Below are positions 18,333 through 27,744 of a DNA stretch of 64,000 bases, in pieces. The translations under genes were made by a program, and so were the position numbers. The notes below the pieces were generated by a model. It saw nothing but the letters and a program-made list of their open reading frames with translations. It ran no database searches and was not told the DNA's origin. The stretch covers positions 113,946-177,945 of the forward strand of contig NZ_LMLE01000008.1 of assembly GCF_001422545.1 (NCBI RefSeq). The letters are read 5' to 3'. Position 1 is the stretch's first letter. Each line of letters opens with the position of its first letter. The stretch comes from Pedobacter sp. Leaf41 (lineage in GTDB: Bacteria; Bacteroidota; Bacteroidia; Sphingobacteriales; Sphingobacteriaceae).

Positions 18333-19139
18333 ATGGAAAATTCTAATTTTAATATCGAGCCGATCCAACAAGCAGAGATTATCCCTCAACCAAAGCGTAA
18401 AAATAAAGCTAAAACCATTATTTGGATGATCGTGGCCATAATTGTTGTGGCGGGCGCAACCGGTTTTGCCTATTTATATGGTGGCTATAGAATGCGACAA
18501 GATATTTATAATGTCGATGGTGATGATACCACTTATCCGGCAGACAGCGTTTTTGTTGATGGTTGGGCATCACCTGAAGATTTCGCCACATGGAGAAATG
18601 CTACATTTACCATCCCGCAGTACGATGATGTACCAGTTGCTTTTCAACGGGGAATTGTTAAAATCTTTATGGATAATAACTATTTCAGCAAAGAGAACAA
18701 CGAATTATACTTTTTCACCAAAATTAAAGATCGTGCTTATCGTGTTATTGCCTATGGCGATTTTACCGGTCAAGGGGAAAAAGAAATGGCGTTTTTGCTC
18801 GAAAAATCAGATTTTGCCAGTAGCGCAATTTACATCATCCCCCAAAAAGGAAATATATTGTATTGGAAAGCACTAAGTGGAGAATTACCCACCATAAAAA
18901 GCTTTAAAAAGGGTGCGCTAATTTTCATGGATAAAATGGAACTTACACCCGCTCCAAGTGATGGAATAATTAAACAAACAAAAAGCGCTAAATATGTGCT
19001 CATCTACAATCGGCAAACTAAAACCTTTGATGAATACTATCAATATACCAATGAAGATATAAAAAGTGCAAATGAAGAAACAGACGAGGGAGAATCAGAA
19101 GGAGCAGAGCCAGATACAACAGCTATATTGGAGCAATAA
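18333..19139 (+). CDS. single-pass membrane protein, unknown function
   Basis: 268 residues. A polar N-terminus rich in Gln/Pro is followed by a basic patch (PKRKNKAKT) and one transmembrane helix (about 27-50), so the main domain is probably periplasmic. The tail after about 245 is strongly acidic (EETDEGESEGAEPD). No family was recognised. It begins 33 bp after the lipoprotein gene. Confidence 0.7.
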   Translation: MENSNFNIEPIQQAEIIPQPKRKNKAKTIIWMIVAIIVVAGATGFAYLYGGYRMRQDIYNVDGDDTTYPADSVFVDGWASPEDFATWRNATFTIPQYDDVPVAFQRGIVKIFMDNNYFSKENNELYFFTKIKDRAYRVIAYGDFTGQGEKEMAFLLEKSDFASSAIYIIPQKGNILYWKALSGELPTIKSFKKGALIFMDKMELTPAPSDGIIKQTKSAKYVLIYNRQTKTFDEYYQYTNEDIKSANEETDEGESEGAEPDTTAILEQ

Positions 19140-19146
19140 AAAGGTG

Positions 19147-19398
19147 TTATAAATTTCTCGACTTAAGCTCTTCCTGCATCTGTTTGATGTTGCTAAGATT
19201 TGAAATAACTATAGGCAATAAACTGATTGGTATTACAGTTAAGGGGGTAAATCCTTTTTTGAAATTCAAATACATGCTCAGCGCAAACAGAAGCACTAAC
19301 ATTACAACAAGAGTAGAGGTGGATGCTTTAGCTACCTTTTCGCTTTTTTGTAACTGCTTGTTGCTCATTTCCGCAAACTTATTTTCACTCATTTTCAA
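19147..19398 (-). CDS. small two-helix membrane protein
   Basis: 83 residues (79 if the second ATG, MSENKF, is used). A polar N-terminus is followed by two hydrophobic segments (about 28-45 and 52-67) and a polar C-terminus. It converges on the 18333 gene with a 7-bp gap, and it is the only minus-strand gene between 15.8 and 31.6 kb. Function unknown. Confidence 0.6.
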   Translation of the reverse strand: MKMSENKFAEMSNKQLQKSEKVAKASTSTLVVMLVLLFALSMYLNFKKGFTPLTVIPISLLPIVISNLSNIKQMQEELKSRNL

Positions 19399-19493
19399 GG
19401 GAGATAATTAATATATCAATAGGAATTGATTTTCTCTGCTCAAAAATAATAAAGACCAGCGTTTTTGCAATCCTCATTTCCTATTTAAAAAAG

Positions 19494-19524
19494 CGAATTA
19501 TAATTAAAGTTCAGCGAATTATAA
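19494..19524 (+). promoter_or_regulatory. perfect 21-bp-spaced direct repeat pair (candidate LytTR site)
   Basis: AGCGAATTATAA occurs twice; the decamers CGAATTATAA begin at 19494 and 19515, exactly 21 bp apart. They lie in the divergent gap between the small genes at 19147 and 19654, so either could be the target. Confidence 0.55.
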
Positions 19525-19653
19525 ATCATTAACTGCGTTTATCAATTGTGCATTAATCAATTCTATAATAATGATTAATATAGCATTACAAAAGGCCCTC
19601 AAATAATTTTGAATGGGTCTTTCAGTTTAAGTTAAACCTAAATATCATCAAAA

Positions 19654-19857
19654 ATGACAGTTACTTATATGATGTTGGCCTTTACTACAATTTACCTGGC
19701 CGGAACTTATTTTTATTACAGACACACTGTAAAAAAAGGCACAGAATTTAGATACAAACCTATTTTCTTACTTATCATTGGTTTGTTGTTTTTATTATCG
19801 CTTTACGGGAGCGTTACCAACCAGCCATTCAATACCATAGTGCCTTTTATTAGGTAG
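19654..19857 (+). CDS. small two-helix membrane protein
   Basis: 67 residues made mostly of two hydrophobic segments (about 3-21 and 36-54) linked by a basic loop (RHTVKKGTEFRYK). No family was recognised. It lies 130 bp downstream of the perfect repeat pair at 19494. The gene is short, but the start is a clear ATG and the layout is membrane-protein-like. Confidence 0.55.
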   Translation: MTVTYMMLAFTTIYLAGTYFYYRHTVKKGTEFRYKPIFLLIIGLLFLLSLYGSVTNQPFNTIVPFIR

Positions 19858-19912
19858 GCTTTAGCAATTTGCTTTATTAAATAATTCACTGTTTTAGTGT
19901 AACTGTTTCAAT

Positions 19913-20908
19913 TTGAAAAGAAAAAAAGCCTCATTTCTTGCCGTTGTATTAGTAGTTGGCTGGTACGTTTTCATTTGGTGCAAATTCCATTTCTTTAACA
20001 AGGCGATTAGCCAAGAAGAAATAAATAAAGAATTCGCAGTTTTAAAAATGCAAGCACCGCTATATGATTCGGTTTACATACGCGGATACAGCATAAAATA
20101 TATTAGCAATAAAAAGAATTTCAGCGAAAAAGGCGATCAGTTTGGCAAGAAGAAACCCTATTTAGTTTTGCTACATAACAGCGATAAAAATGCAGGTTAT
20201 TTTCTAGACTATTTTAAGAACAAGGCACTTAATACTAAGTTCCATATTATTGCCGTAGATAGAATTGGTTTTGGAAACACCAGTTTCAAGAAATCCGATC
20301 AAAAAAATTCCTTGTTTCAACAAGAAGAAAAGGAGTTCGGCAAAATGGCTGACTATGCATCAGGCACAGCCGTAAAAGAAATTTTAAATGCTGAAGGCCA
20401 ATACATGGAAGAAGTTAGAATAATTGCTGATGGCAGTGGAGGGATGGCCGGTTTGCAGGCATATTTATATGAGAGTCTTTCGTTTTCAAAAGTTTTTTTA
20501 TTCTATCCGGATTTAAGCAGCCGGTTTTTAGTGAGCAAAGTTTTTAGTAAAATAATGGTAAGCCCGATAGTGGCCTGGAGCTTTCCCAAAGCCTATACAA
20601 GCAAACACAATGATTTGCTACTTGCTGACCAAAACAAGAGAGATAACTTTGAAAAGCTTATCAAAAATGTTCAATTTTCTGAAAACCGAGAGGGTAAAGA
20701 AAACGGCTATATGTATTCGAAAGGGTTTAAATCAGTTTTTTTCTTAGGATTGAGCAAAAACGAACAGGAGCGAATTGCAAAAATTTCTGGGGAAAAGAAC
20801 TTCGTTTTTCAAACCAGCGATGCCAACATTTACTCTTCACCAGAAAACGTGCTTAAAACTATACTCAATAACGACATCTACACGCTGCCGTTTAACAGAA
20901 TAAAATGA
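19913..20908 (+). CDS. alpha/beta-hydrolase-like protein with altered active-site motifs
   Basis: 331 residues beginning at a TTG (no ATG precedes the signal-anchor segment SFLAVVLVVGWYVFIWC). The fold is suggested by LVLLHNSDKNAGYF at the oxyanion strand, the DRIGFG strand, and IIADGSGGMAGLQAYLY at the nucleophile elbow. The elbow reads D-G-S-G-G in place of G-x-S-x-G and the usual HG is HN, so activity is uncertain. Its stop overlaps the start of the next gene by 4 bp, indicating translational coupling. Confidence 0.7.
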   Translation: MKRKKASFLAVVLVVGWYVFIWCKFHFFNKAISQEEINKEFAVLKMQAPLYDSVYIRGYSIKYISNKKNFSEKGDQFGKKKPYLVLLHNSDKNAGYFLDYFKNKALNTKFHIIAVDRIGFGNTSFKKSDQKNSLFQQEEKEFGKMADYASGTAVKEILNAEGQYMEEVRIIADGSGGMAGLQAYLYESLSFSKVFLFYPDLSSRFLVSKVFSKIMVSPIVAWSFPKAYTSKHNDLLLADQNKRDNFEKLIKNVQFSENREGKENGYMYSKGFKSVFFLGLSKNEQERIAKISGEKNFVFQTSDANIYSSPENVLKTILNNDIYTLPFNRIK

Positions 20909-21843
20909 TGAAAATTTACACCCTTCTTATCCTGATGATGTTTAGTTTATCTTCTTGCAAATCTCAAATAAATGATCATGCCGAATTGCTTGAGAATTTG
21001 AAATACGATCCGAATAAAGAGATGTATCAAATAGCAGGAACGAACCTGTATCCTGTAGAGATTACCATCAACGACTATCCAGTAGGTAGAGGCCTCGCCT
21101 TTTTTGGCCATCAAATGTATTATGTTGCCGATATTGGCTTACAGAAGAAAGGCCGCCAAACAGCTAAAGTTACTTTGGATCTGAAGAATTTTAACCCTAC
21201 AGTAAGTGATCAGCCTATTCTTTTCGTGGCGATTTATTACAGTGGTGACATTTCAATGCCATCGATAAACGATGAAGAAGATGTACTGGTGCACTATGTA
21301 CTGACTGGAAAAGACGTAACTGCCCAGGATATTAAAAATGGTTACATCACCAAATCCTTTTCTTTTGAAGCAAAAGAAGTTCGTACTGACTTAGATAGCT
21401 GGAAAAATTCAAAAAAATTAACGGCCAATGATGTGCTTTTCAATCAGCTATATGAAGCATACGAAGAGCTGCAATCAGATTTAAATGCTTCGGACAAAGG
21501 CGATGCCATTGAAAAAATGAAAGTTGCTGAATACGAAACTGCTCAGCTGAGAGGCGCTAAAAAGGAGTGGATTTTAGAGGAGCGGGAAGCGTTATTTTCT
21601 AATACCTGGAAGTTGCTGCCAAAAGATAGTTGTAAACTAAACCTTTACGGTGATGGAAAAATTGCCACCTTAGTTAAAAAAGACGGTTCGATCATTTCAC
21701 CATCAGCAATTTCCTCAAATCCGAGATCTAAGCATGGCAAAACCTTCCAAATTTTGAATTTATATTTTCATATTCCAAACAATAAAACCGATTTAGAATT
21801 AACCCGATTCGATGCGTATGCGATCACTAATTTTGGGAAGTAA
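20905..21843 (+). CDS. lipoprotein of unknown function
   Basis: 312 residues. MMKIYTLLILMMFSLSSCKS is a lipoprotein signal with the Cys at 18. The N-terminal half is predicted beta-rich (VKVTLDLKNFNP..., ILFVAIYYSG) and a helical charged stretch lies near 190-235. No domain was recognised. Coupled by ATGA overlap to the hydrolase-like gene upstream. Two ATGs in tandem leave the exact start open by one codon. Confidence 0.7.
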   Translation: MMKIYTLLILMMFSLSSCKSQINDHAELLENLKYDPNKEMYQIAGTNLYPVEITINDYPVGRGLAFFGHQMYYVADIGLQKKGRQTAKVTLDLKNFNPTVSDQPILFVAIYYSGDISMPSINDEEDVLVHYVLTGKDVTAQDIKNGYITKSFSFEAKEVRTDLDSWKNSKKLTANDVLFNQLYEAYEELQSDLNASDKGDAIEKMKVAEYETAQLRGAKKEWILEEREALFSNTWKLLPKDSCKLNLYGDGKIATLVKKDGSIISPSAISSNPRSKHGKTFQILNLYFHIPNNKTDLELTRFDAYAITNFGK

Positions 21844-22110
21844 AGGAAAGGGTAACTATTAATTATTTGTGCTAGTGACAATGATTCCCTTCCAGGTTAA
21901 TCGCTGGGATTAAATAGAAATTGTTAAAGATAAGCAACCAAAGCTTGGCTAAAAATGCAGTCGATTGAGCCTGAAATGTCTACAATAAGAGTATAGATAC
22001 TAAGTCGAAAATTTAAATATTTCTCAAAACTTAAGCTTATTTCTGTAAAAAAATGTAACATTATATCTGTTTACTTGAAATCAAATGCTTACTGCTCTAC
22101 CCGTCATCAA

Positions 22111-24063
22111 ATGAAACAACCTTTTCTTTATTTTTGCCTGGCAATCTTGCTTATTCTTTCATGCAGGCAAAAACCAACTGTTGCTAAAAATGAGCAACTT
22201 TTAAAGTACAAGGAAGAGGTTTCATTACTCTTGGCAAAACAGCCAAATAAAGCAAATGCAGATTCTATTGTGCAGGCATGGAATCAGTACAACAGTAACC
22301 CAATTGTACTGGCCGACACCGATTTAAATACCAAAACCAAATACAACCTGGGTAAAATGTTTGCCCGAAAAAATCCTGATAGTTCTAAAATGTTTTTACA
22401 GCAAGGCCTTGATTTGGTTGAGCCAGGTAACAAGTTTTTAGAAATTAAGGCTAATCTCTATAACGGGATGGGAAATCTGGCCAATGCAGAACCGTCTGAA
22501 CACCAGGCCAATTATTATTACAACAAAGCGGCGATGATTGTACTTTCAGACACGACCTTAACCTTGAAACCGATGGCCAAGGCTATTATTTTACTGGCCG
22601 CAGCACAAAGCAACAAAAGTTTACAGCAATATAGTTTGGCATTAAAAATGAATTTGGCAGCATTAAAATTAATGCCACAACTGCCTCCAAATATTACCAA
22701 CCAACAGCGGGTTTTAACACAGTTAATTTCATTAATTTACACCGCAAACTTTCCCAGAAAAAATGTGGAGAACTACCTCGCAAAACTAGAAAAATTGCAA
22801 GCTACGTACCCTGATGATTTTAACCCGAGGTTTTTATATGATAGTAAATTGCTTTATTTCGATAAGGCCAGTAACGTCGATTCTGTTTTAAAATACTCTT
22901 TGCTAAATGCAGAAATTGATGAACAAATTTATGGCCAAAACCCAACTGAACCTACCGCGGCGGGCAACATTTACACTACCTATACCAATATTGTAACTAA
23001 TTATGTAAAGGCTAAAAATTACCCCGATGCAGCACGCTACCTGAAAAAAGCAAATGAAGTATTTAAGCAAAGTGGCAGGCTATTAGAGTACGAAGATTTA
23101 ATAAGAGGAGGCGAGGCAAGCTCAAGTTATTATGCCGCAATTGGTCAAAAAGATAAGGCGCTCCAAACCGCGACAGAAGTCATAGCGCTCCAGAAAGAGA
23201 ATTATGAGATAGAAAATACGCAGGCAGTGGCCGAGATGGGAGCACTTTATCAAATTCAAGCGAAGGATAATTCGATAGACCGACTGAACGAAGATATCAA
23301 AATAAATACCTTGAAACTAGAGCGAAATAAATTAACCTTGGTAATTACAGCCCTTATTATTTTGATTTTGCTCATTGTTATCTTCTTGTTCTATAGCATA
23401 TATAAACAACGAAAGCTAAAACAGGAGAAAGAAAATGTACAGTTGCAGCAACAATTACTGCGGACGCAAATGGAACCTCATTTTATTTTCAATACCTTAT
23501 CTGCATTGCAAAGTTTTATTCGATTGGATGAGAAGGACGAAGCAATTAAATACCTCAATCAATTTAGCAGGTTATTGAGAAGTAGCCTTGAGTTGAGTAG
23601 AGAAAAGTTGGTGCCATTAAGCCAGGAGATAGAAACGCTAGAAAATTATTTGAGTTTACAGCAAATGCGCTACAATAACATTTTCAATTTCGAGATTAAT
23701 ATCCCGGAAAATGAAGATTTGGAAATGATTATGCTTCCGCCGATGCTGATACAGCCTTTTGTAGAAAATTCGATTTTACATGGCATTAATTTGAACGATA
23801 TAAATGGCTTTGTAAATGTGAATTTCTCCATTTCTGACCAAAATTTAACCGTCACCATCACCGATAGCGGTAAAACTATTAGTGAAAACAAACCTCAGAA
23901 TCATCAATCGCTTTCAGGTATCATTAGCAAGGAAAGATTGCAATTTTTAGGCAGGGAACGCAATCAAAATGCCGGAATTACTCAAAACAAAACAACCACT
24001 GGCGGCACAGTTGTATACTTAAACATTCCGATTAGCCAAAATGAATCTATGGGCAAATATTAA
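22111..24063 (+). CDS. LytS-type sensor histidine kinase with periplasmic TPR-like sensor
   Basis: 650 residues from the ATG at 22111; an upstream in-frame TTG is rejected because MKQPFLYFCLAILLILSC forms a clean lipoprotein-like signal. The N-terminal ~400 residues are helical, TPR-like repeats. One transmembrane helix (about 408-430) leads to a coiled coil and the His_kinase domain with MEPHFIFNTLSALQSFI (phospho-His about 456), then an HATPase with N-box QPFVENSILHGI (about 551) and a G-box. No response regulator follows, unlike the usual arrangement; the orphan LytTR regulator at 7.15 kb is the obvious candidate partner. Confidence 0.93.
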   Translation: MKQPFLYFCLAILLILSCRQKPTVAKNEQLLKYKEEVSLLLAKQPNKANADSIVQAWNQYNSNPIVLADTDLNTKTKYNLGKMFARKNPDSSKMFLQQGLDLVEPGNKFLEIKANLYNGMGNLANAEPSEHQANYYYNKAAMIVLSDTTLTLKPMAKAIILLAAAQSNKSLQQYSLALKMNLAALKLMPQLPPNITNQQRVLTQLISLIYTANFPRKNVENYLAKLEKLQATYPDDFNPRFLYDSKLLYFDKASNVDSVLKYSLLNAEIDEQIYGQNPTEPTAAGNIYTTYTNIVTNYVKAKNYPDAARYLKKANEVFKQSGRLLEYEDLIRGGEASSSYYAAIGQKDKALQTATEVIALQKENYEIENTQAVAEMGALYQIQAKDNSIDRLNEDIKINTLKLERNKLTLVITALIILILLIVIFLFYSIYKQRKLKQEKENVQLQQQLLRTQMEPHFIFNTLSALQSFIRLDEKDEAIKYLNQFSRLLRSSLELSREKLVPLSQEIETLENYLSLQQMRYNNIFNFEINIPENEDLEMIMLPPMLIQPFVENSILHGINLNDINGFVNVNFSISDQNLTVTITDSGKTISENKPQNHQSLSGIISKERLQFLGRERNQNAGITQNKTTTGGTVVYLNIPISQNESMGKY

Positions 24064-24115
24064 TTCTGCAAACAGCAATAGCATACATATTTGTTAGATA
24101 ATTTCGTATTTACTG

Positions 24116-24146
24116 CGAATAATAATTCAAACCCTACGAATGATAA
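24116..24146 (+). promoter_or_regulatory. 21-bp-spaced direct repeat pair (candidate LytTR site)
   Basis: CGAATAATAA at 24116 and CGAATGATAA at 24137 begin exactly 21 bp apart and differ at one position. They lie 64-94 bp before the WG-repeat lipoprotein gene and just after the histidine kinase gene. Confidence 0.6.
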
Positions 24147-24209
24147 TCATCTGGATATTTAAAGTAATTCCTTTTTATATTTAAGTGGAATACCTTTTAT
24201 AACCCTTAG

Positions 24210-26147
24210 ATGAAGATAAATCTCCTGCTTTTTTTTGCATTTTTTTTATGCGCCTGTAATGGCCAAAAGGTACCGCAAAGCGAATCGGCAAAAAAGTTCA
24301 TTGCCAAATTACAGGCCATGAACTTTGATGAGTTAAAACATCAATTAAAAGCAGATACCGCCGAACTTAACCAACTTATCAAAACGGCAACATTCGAAAC
24401 TCAATTAACTTCACATATCTCCCCTGGTCAAAAATCAAAAGCAGAAAAACCTGTAGCCGAATTTTCAATAAACACTGATACCGAAAAAATTGCGCAGCTA
24501 TTTAATGATTATTGCAAGCAACTATTTTTTAATCAAGATTTTAGCGAAGATAGCCAAACCGAATTTGAATTCGAAAGTCGCTACAACTTAACCGAAAATA
24601 ATCATATTTTAGAACAAAAAGATAGTCTGTTTAAGCCCTATATTTCAAATATAGCTATAGGCGAAAAAGCATACTATTTCAATGGAAAGAGTATCCCCAA
24701 AAAGCAAATTGGCTTGAAACGGGTTGATAGCATCGAAACAGATATCAGCTTAAAAATGCCATTGGAATTTGAGAAATTTAAGTTTTCGAAATCAGCTAAA
24801 AATTTCGTTTTTCAAGATGAAAATATTATTGTGAAGCGTGTTAAAAGTAATGTCACTGAGTTAAAAATCCCATCAATATTGTACAGTAATATAATCGGAT
24901 ATCAAGCCTTCAACACTCAAAATATTCGGATGAATACCAGTGCCTTTAGTTCCAATCCAATCCTTGAAATAAAAGCCGGAGTGAAAAACGGTTTAAATGA
25001 TTTGTTTGATATTTTCACCAGGGTACTTCAAGAGGGTGACGAAAAGAAAGCCAAAGAAGTGCTCAATAATATCAATCAAAATCATTTGGATGCAAGAACC
25101 GACATGGTCGAATTTAAGAATTTCGTCACTGGGCTCGCTCAAAACAAAGAGCAAAGCCAAGCAATGGGCGATATTGATTTATATAACAAGATTGCAGAAG
25201 TCGGTCGAAAGGTGATTGAGCCTGCACATCAATTTGTGATTCTTGAATTTCCCGATGACATCAAAACCATTGAAATATTTGTGGCGACAAAATACCGTGA
25301 CCTCAAAAACAATAAGATGGTAAAATTCATTAATCATCGTCTCGACAGAAAATTTTTCGACACGGCAAACCCCAACATCGTTTACACGGCTTTTACAGCA
25401 GGAGAGGGGCACAAATATGGCATATCTAATCAAAAAGGAGATAAAATAATCGAAGCTCGATATGAACAACTCCAACAGTTAAGCAATACTTATTTCCTAA
25501 TCAATGAGGAATTATTCTGGCTAAATGTTAATGATAAAAAAATGGTCTCTTTAAAGCAATTTCAAGGTTTTGATCAAACACTGAAACCTGGTTACGATGT
25601 TTTTGAAAAAACAGTTGGAGATAGAACAGCTTATGGTGTTGTGCTTAATCGAGAGAAGGTAATTTTGCCTTTTGAATATTCACGATTTGAAAAGTATGAC
25701 AAGTTCATCATTGCCCACAAATATACTGGAGAAGATGAACTATATGATCTTAATTTGAAAAAACTGCCCAACAAAGGCATAAAACAAATTACTGCAATTG
25801 ATGAGTTTGTTGCATCTGATCTAAAATATCCCAAACTTTTTGTGGCTGAAGACGGAAATAATAAAAAAGCTTTAGTTAATGAAGATATCCAGATATTAAC
25901 CCCTTTTAAATACGAATTTATTGATCCTTTTTTTGAAATAAGCGGATACTATATAGCGGGAACAAGAACTGCAGATGGCAGCAATTACTTCTACGGAATA
26001 ATCGATAATACTGGTAAAGAAGTGGTGCCATTTCTATTTTGCAACATCGATGATGAACCAGATAAAAACAGAAAATTTAGGTTCTGTTTAAAGGATAAAT
26101 ATCAATCGATGGATTTTAAATTATTTTTAAAAAAATATGGACATTAA
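24210..26147 (+). CDS. WG-repeat lipoprotein
   Basis: 645 residues. MKINLLLFFAFFLCACNGQ is a lipoprotein signal with the Cys at 16. The N-terminal ~380 residues are unrecognised. The C-terminal part has WG-type repeats: KYGISNQKGDKIIEARYEQL (about 410), TAYGVVLNREKVILPFEYS and NYFYGIIDNTGKEVVPFLF. WG repeats are thought to mediate binding; partners are unknown. It is preceded by a candidate LytTR site and followed after 3 bp by the next gene, so the two form an operon. Confidence 0.8.
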   Translation: MKINLLLFFAFFLCACNGQKVPQSESAKKFIAKLQAMNFDELKHQLKADTAELNQLIKTATFETQLTSHISPGQKSKAEKPVAEFSINTDTEKIAQLFNDYCKQLFFNQDFSEDSQTEFEFESRYNLTENNHILEQKDSLFKPYISNIAIGEKAYYFNGKSIPKKQIGLKRVDSIETDISLKMPLEFEKFKFSKSAKNFVFQDENIIVKRVKSNVTELKIPSILYSNIIGYQAFNTQNIRMNTSAFSSNPILEIKAGVKNGLNDLFDIFTRVLQEGDEKKAKEVLNNINQNHLDARTDMVEFKNFVTGLAQNKEQSQAMGDIDLYNKIAEVGRKVIEPAHQFVILEFPDDIKTIEIFVATKYRDLKNNKMVKFINHRLDRKFFDTANPNIVYTAFTAGEGHKYGISNQKGDKIIEARYEQLQQLSNTYFLINEELFWLNVNDKKMVSLKQFQGFDQTLKPGYDVFEKTVGDRTAYGVVLNREKVILPFEYSRFEKYDKFIIAHKYTGEDELYDLNLKKLPNKGIKQITAIDEFVASDLKYPKLFVAEDGNNKKALVNEDIQILTPFKYEFIDPFFEISGYYIAGTRTADGSNYFYGIIDNTGKEVVPFLFCNIDDEPDKNRKFRFCLKDKYQSMDFKLFLKKYGH

Positions 26148-26150
26148 ATT

Positions 26151-26903
26151 ATGCTAAAGATTAGAGCACTACTTTTTATCACTTTGTTAGTTTGTTCTTT
26201 TGGTAACCTTTTCGCACAAGAAACGCAAGCCGATGATAGTATTTTGCTGCCAAGGGTATTACAGCAATTGGGCCTAAAGAACGAAGATATTAACACGCAA
26301 TTGTATGCAGAGAAAGTTTTACCAAATGCTAAAACACAAGCCGCAGTGGTGGTGGCTAAATACCATAAAAATGAACCCGATGGCTATGGCAATTTCTATT
26401 CAGAGTATGATGTTTATGTGTTAATTGTTAACAATACAACAGGCAAAATTTTGTATAAACATTTCGAAGAAGAAGCCCTTATATCTGATGCCATTCGGCT
26501 AACGAGCATCAATGTAGATACAGGAATTTTCACTTTGAACAGCGAAACCCGAGCTTTCGGCATTGAGGCACATTATTCGGGCAGCAGCCAGCCAAACCCA
26601 CACCATCATACCGATTTGTCGCTTTTTATCAAAAACAATAAGTCGTTAAAAAAAGTGCTTAACAATTTTACCATACAAAAATTTGGTGGGGAGTGGGATA
26701 TGAAGTGTGTAGGAGAATTTGAGGAAGTGAACTCCACAATTATTATCGACAATAAGAATAAAAGCAAAAATTTTAACGGCTTAATCGTTAAGGATAAGAT
26801 TACCAAAACCATAGGCAAGGTAGTTAATGACGAATGCGAAGAAAAAAAAACCGTTTCAATTAAGACAAGGAAACTGAAATACAATGGAATGGAATATAAA
26901 TAG
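26151..26903 (+). CDS. exported protein of unknown function
   Basis: 250 residues with a signal peptide (MLKIRALLFITLLVCSFGNLFAQ). The mature part is beta-rich; a His-rich turn (PHHHTD) lies near residue 145 and a basic C-terminus near the end. No family was recognised. It begins 3 bp after the WG-repeat gene. Confidence 0.7.
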   Translation: MLKIRALLFITLLVCSFGNLFAQETQADDSILLPRVLQQLGLKNEDINTQLYAEKVLPNAKTQAAVVVAKYHKNEPDGYGNFYSEYDVYVLIVNNTTGKILYKHFEEEALISDAIRLTSINVDTGIFTLNSETRAFGIEAHYSGSSQPNPHHHTDLSLFIKNNKSLKKVLNNFTIQKFGGEWDMKCVGEFEEVNSTIIIDNKNKSKNFNGLIVKDKITKTIGKVVNDECEEKKTVSIKTRKLKYNGMEYK

Positions 26904-26934
26904 GCTATTTAAAACAGAAGGGAAAATTTAAGAA

Positions 26935-27744
26935 ATGAAACGATTTTTTAAAGGATCCCTCATAGCAGTTGGTGTATTGGTACTACTAGCAGCTATATTT
27001 GTTGGATTAGTTTGGTGGTCTATGCAGCGTAGTAAGGCAAATGCAGAAAGCGATGCCGAAGCACTATCAAAAGCTTGTGATACGGCTAAATACATTACCG
27101 AAAATCCACAATTAACATTCTTAAAATTTACGCCAACAGAGCTTCAAACCCTACGGTTTCAAATTTTAAGAGATGGCAAAATAACCAACGATACTTCGGT
27201 TAAAACAGCATTTAAAGACAAGGAAAATTTGAAGATCAACTTTCCATACAAAAAATTTCTAAAAACGGATACCATTATTTTAACGCTGCAAAGCCAGCTT
27301 AAATATTACGTGTCTGGTTATGGCCATTACGCCTATCTACACTACGGAATGTTTGGCTATGTAGGCTCAAGCGATTGCCGTTTTTCTGAAAACTGCGTGA
27401 TAAACAATGTGGTATCAACTGGAATAATAGAGAAATTTGATGGTTGGTTAGATCCGGAAAAATCAAAGCATATCCGTACAATTCAGCCTGTTGCAGCAGA
27501 ATACGAAGCCTTCGCTGCCAAATGTAAAATTAAGTTAAAAGAGGCTGAACAGATCTTCATTAACAATCGAAAAAACGAACATCTTTACTCTATGCTTACA
27601 TACGGAATTGAAGTTGGACCAGAAGCTAGTTATTATATTTTCGGTGAAGAGAGGGAATCAAAAAGAGATTACATCGATATTGTTAAAATTAACACCGAAA
27701 CAGGCAAGATTAAGAGATATACAAATTATCCGTTCGATAAATGA
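26935..27744 (+). CDS. membrane-anchored protein of unknown function
   Basis: 269 residues. One transmembrane helix (about 7-30) anchors a probably periplasmic domain with two Cys (SSDCRFSENC, about 146-151) that may form a disulfide. No family was recognised. It starts 31 bp after the previous gene and its stop overlaps the next start by 4 bp. Confidence 0.7.
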   Translation: MKRFFKGSLIAVGVLVLLAAIFVGLVWWSMQRSKANAESDAEALSKACDTAKYITENPQLTFLKFTPTELQTLRFQILRDGKITNDTSVKTAFKDKENLKINFPYKKFLKTDTIILTLQSQLKYYVSGYGHYAYLHYGMFGYVGSSDCRFSENCVINNVVSTGIIEKFDGWLDPEKSKHIRTIQPVAAEYEAFAAKCKIKLKEAEQIFINNRKNEHLYSMLTYGIEVGPEASYYIFGEERESKRDYIDIVKINTETGKIKRYTNYPFDK

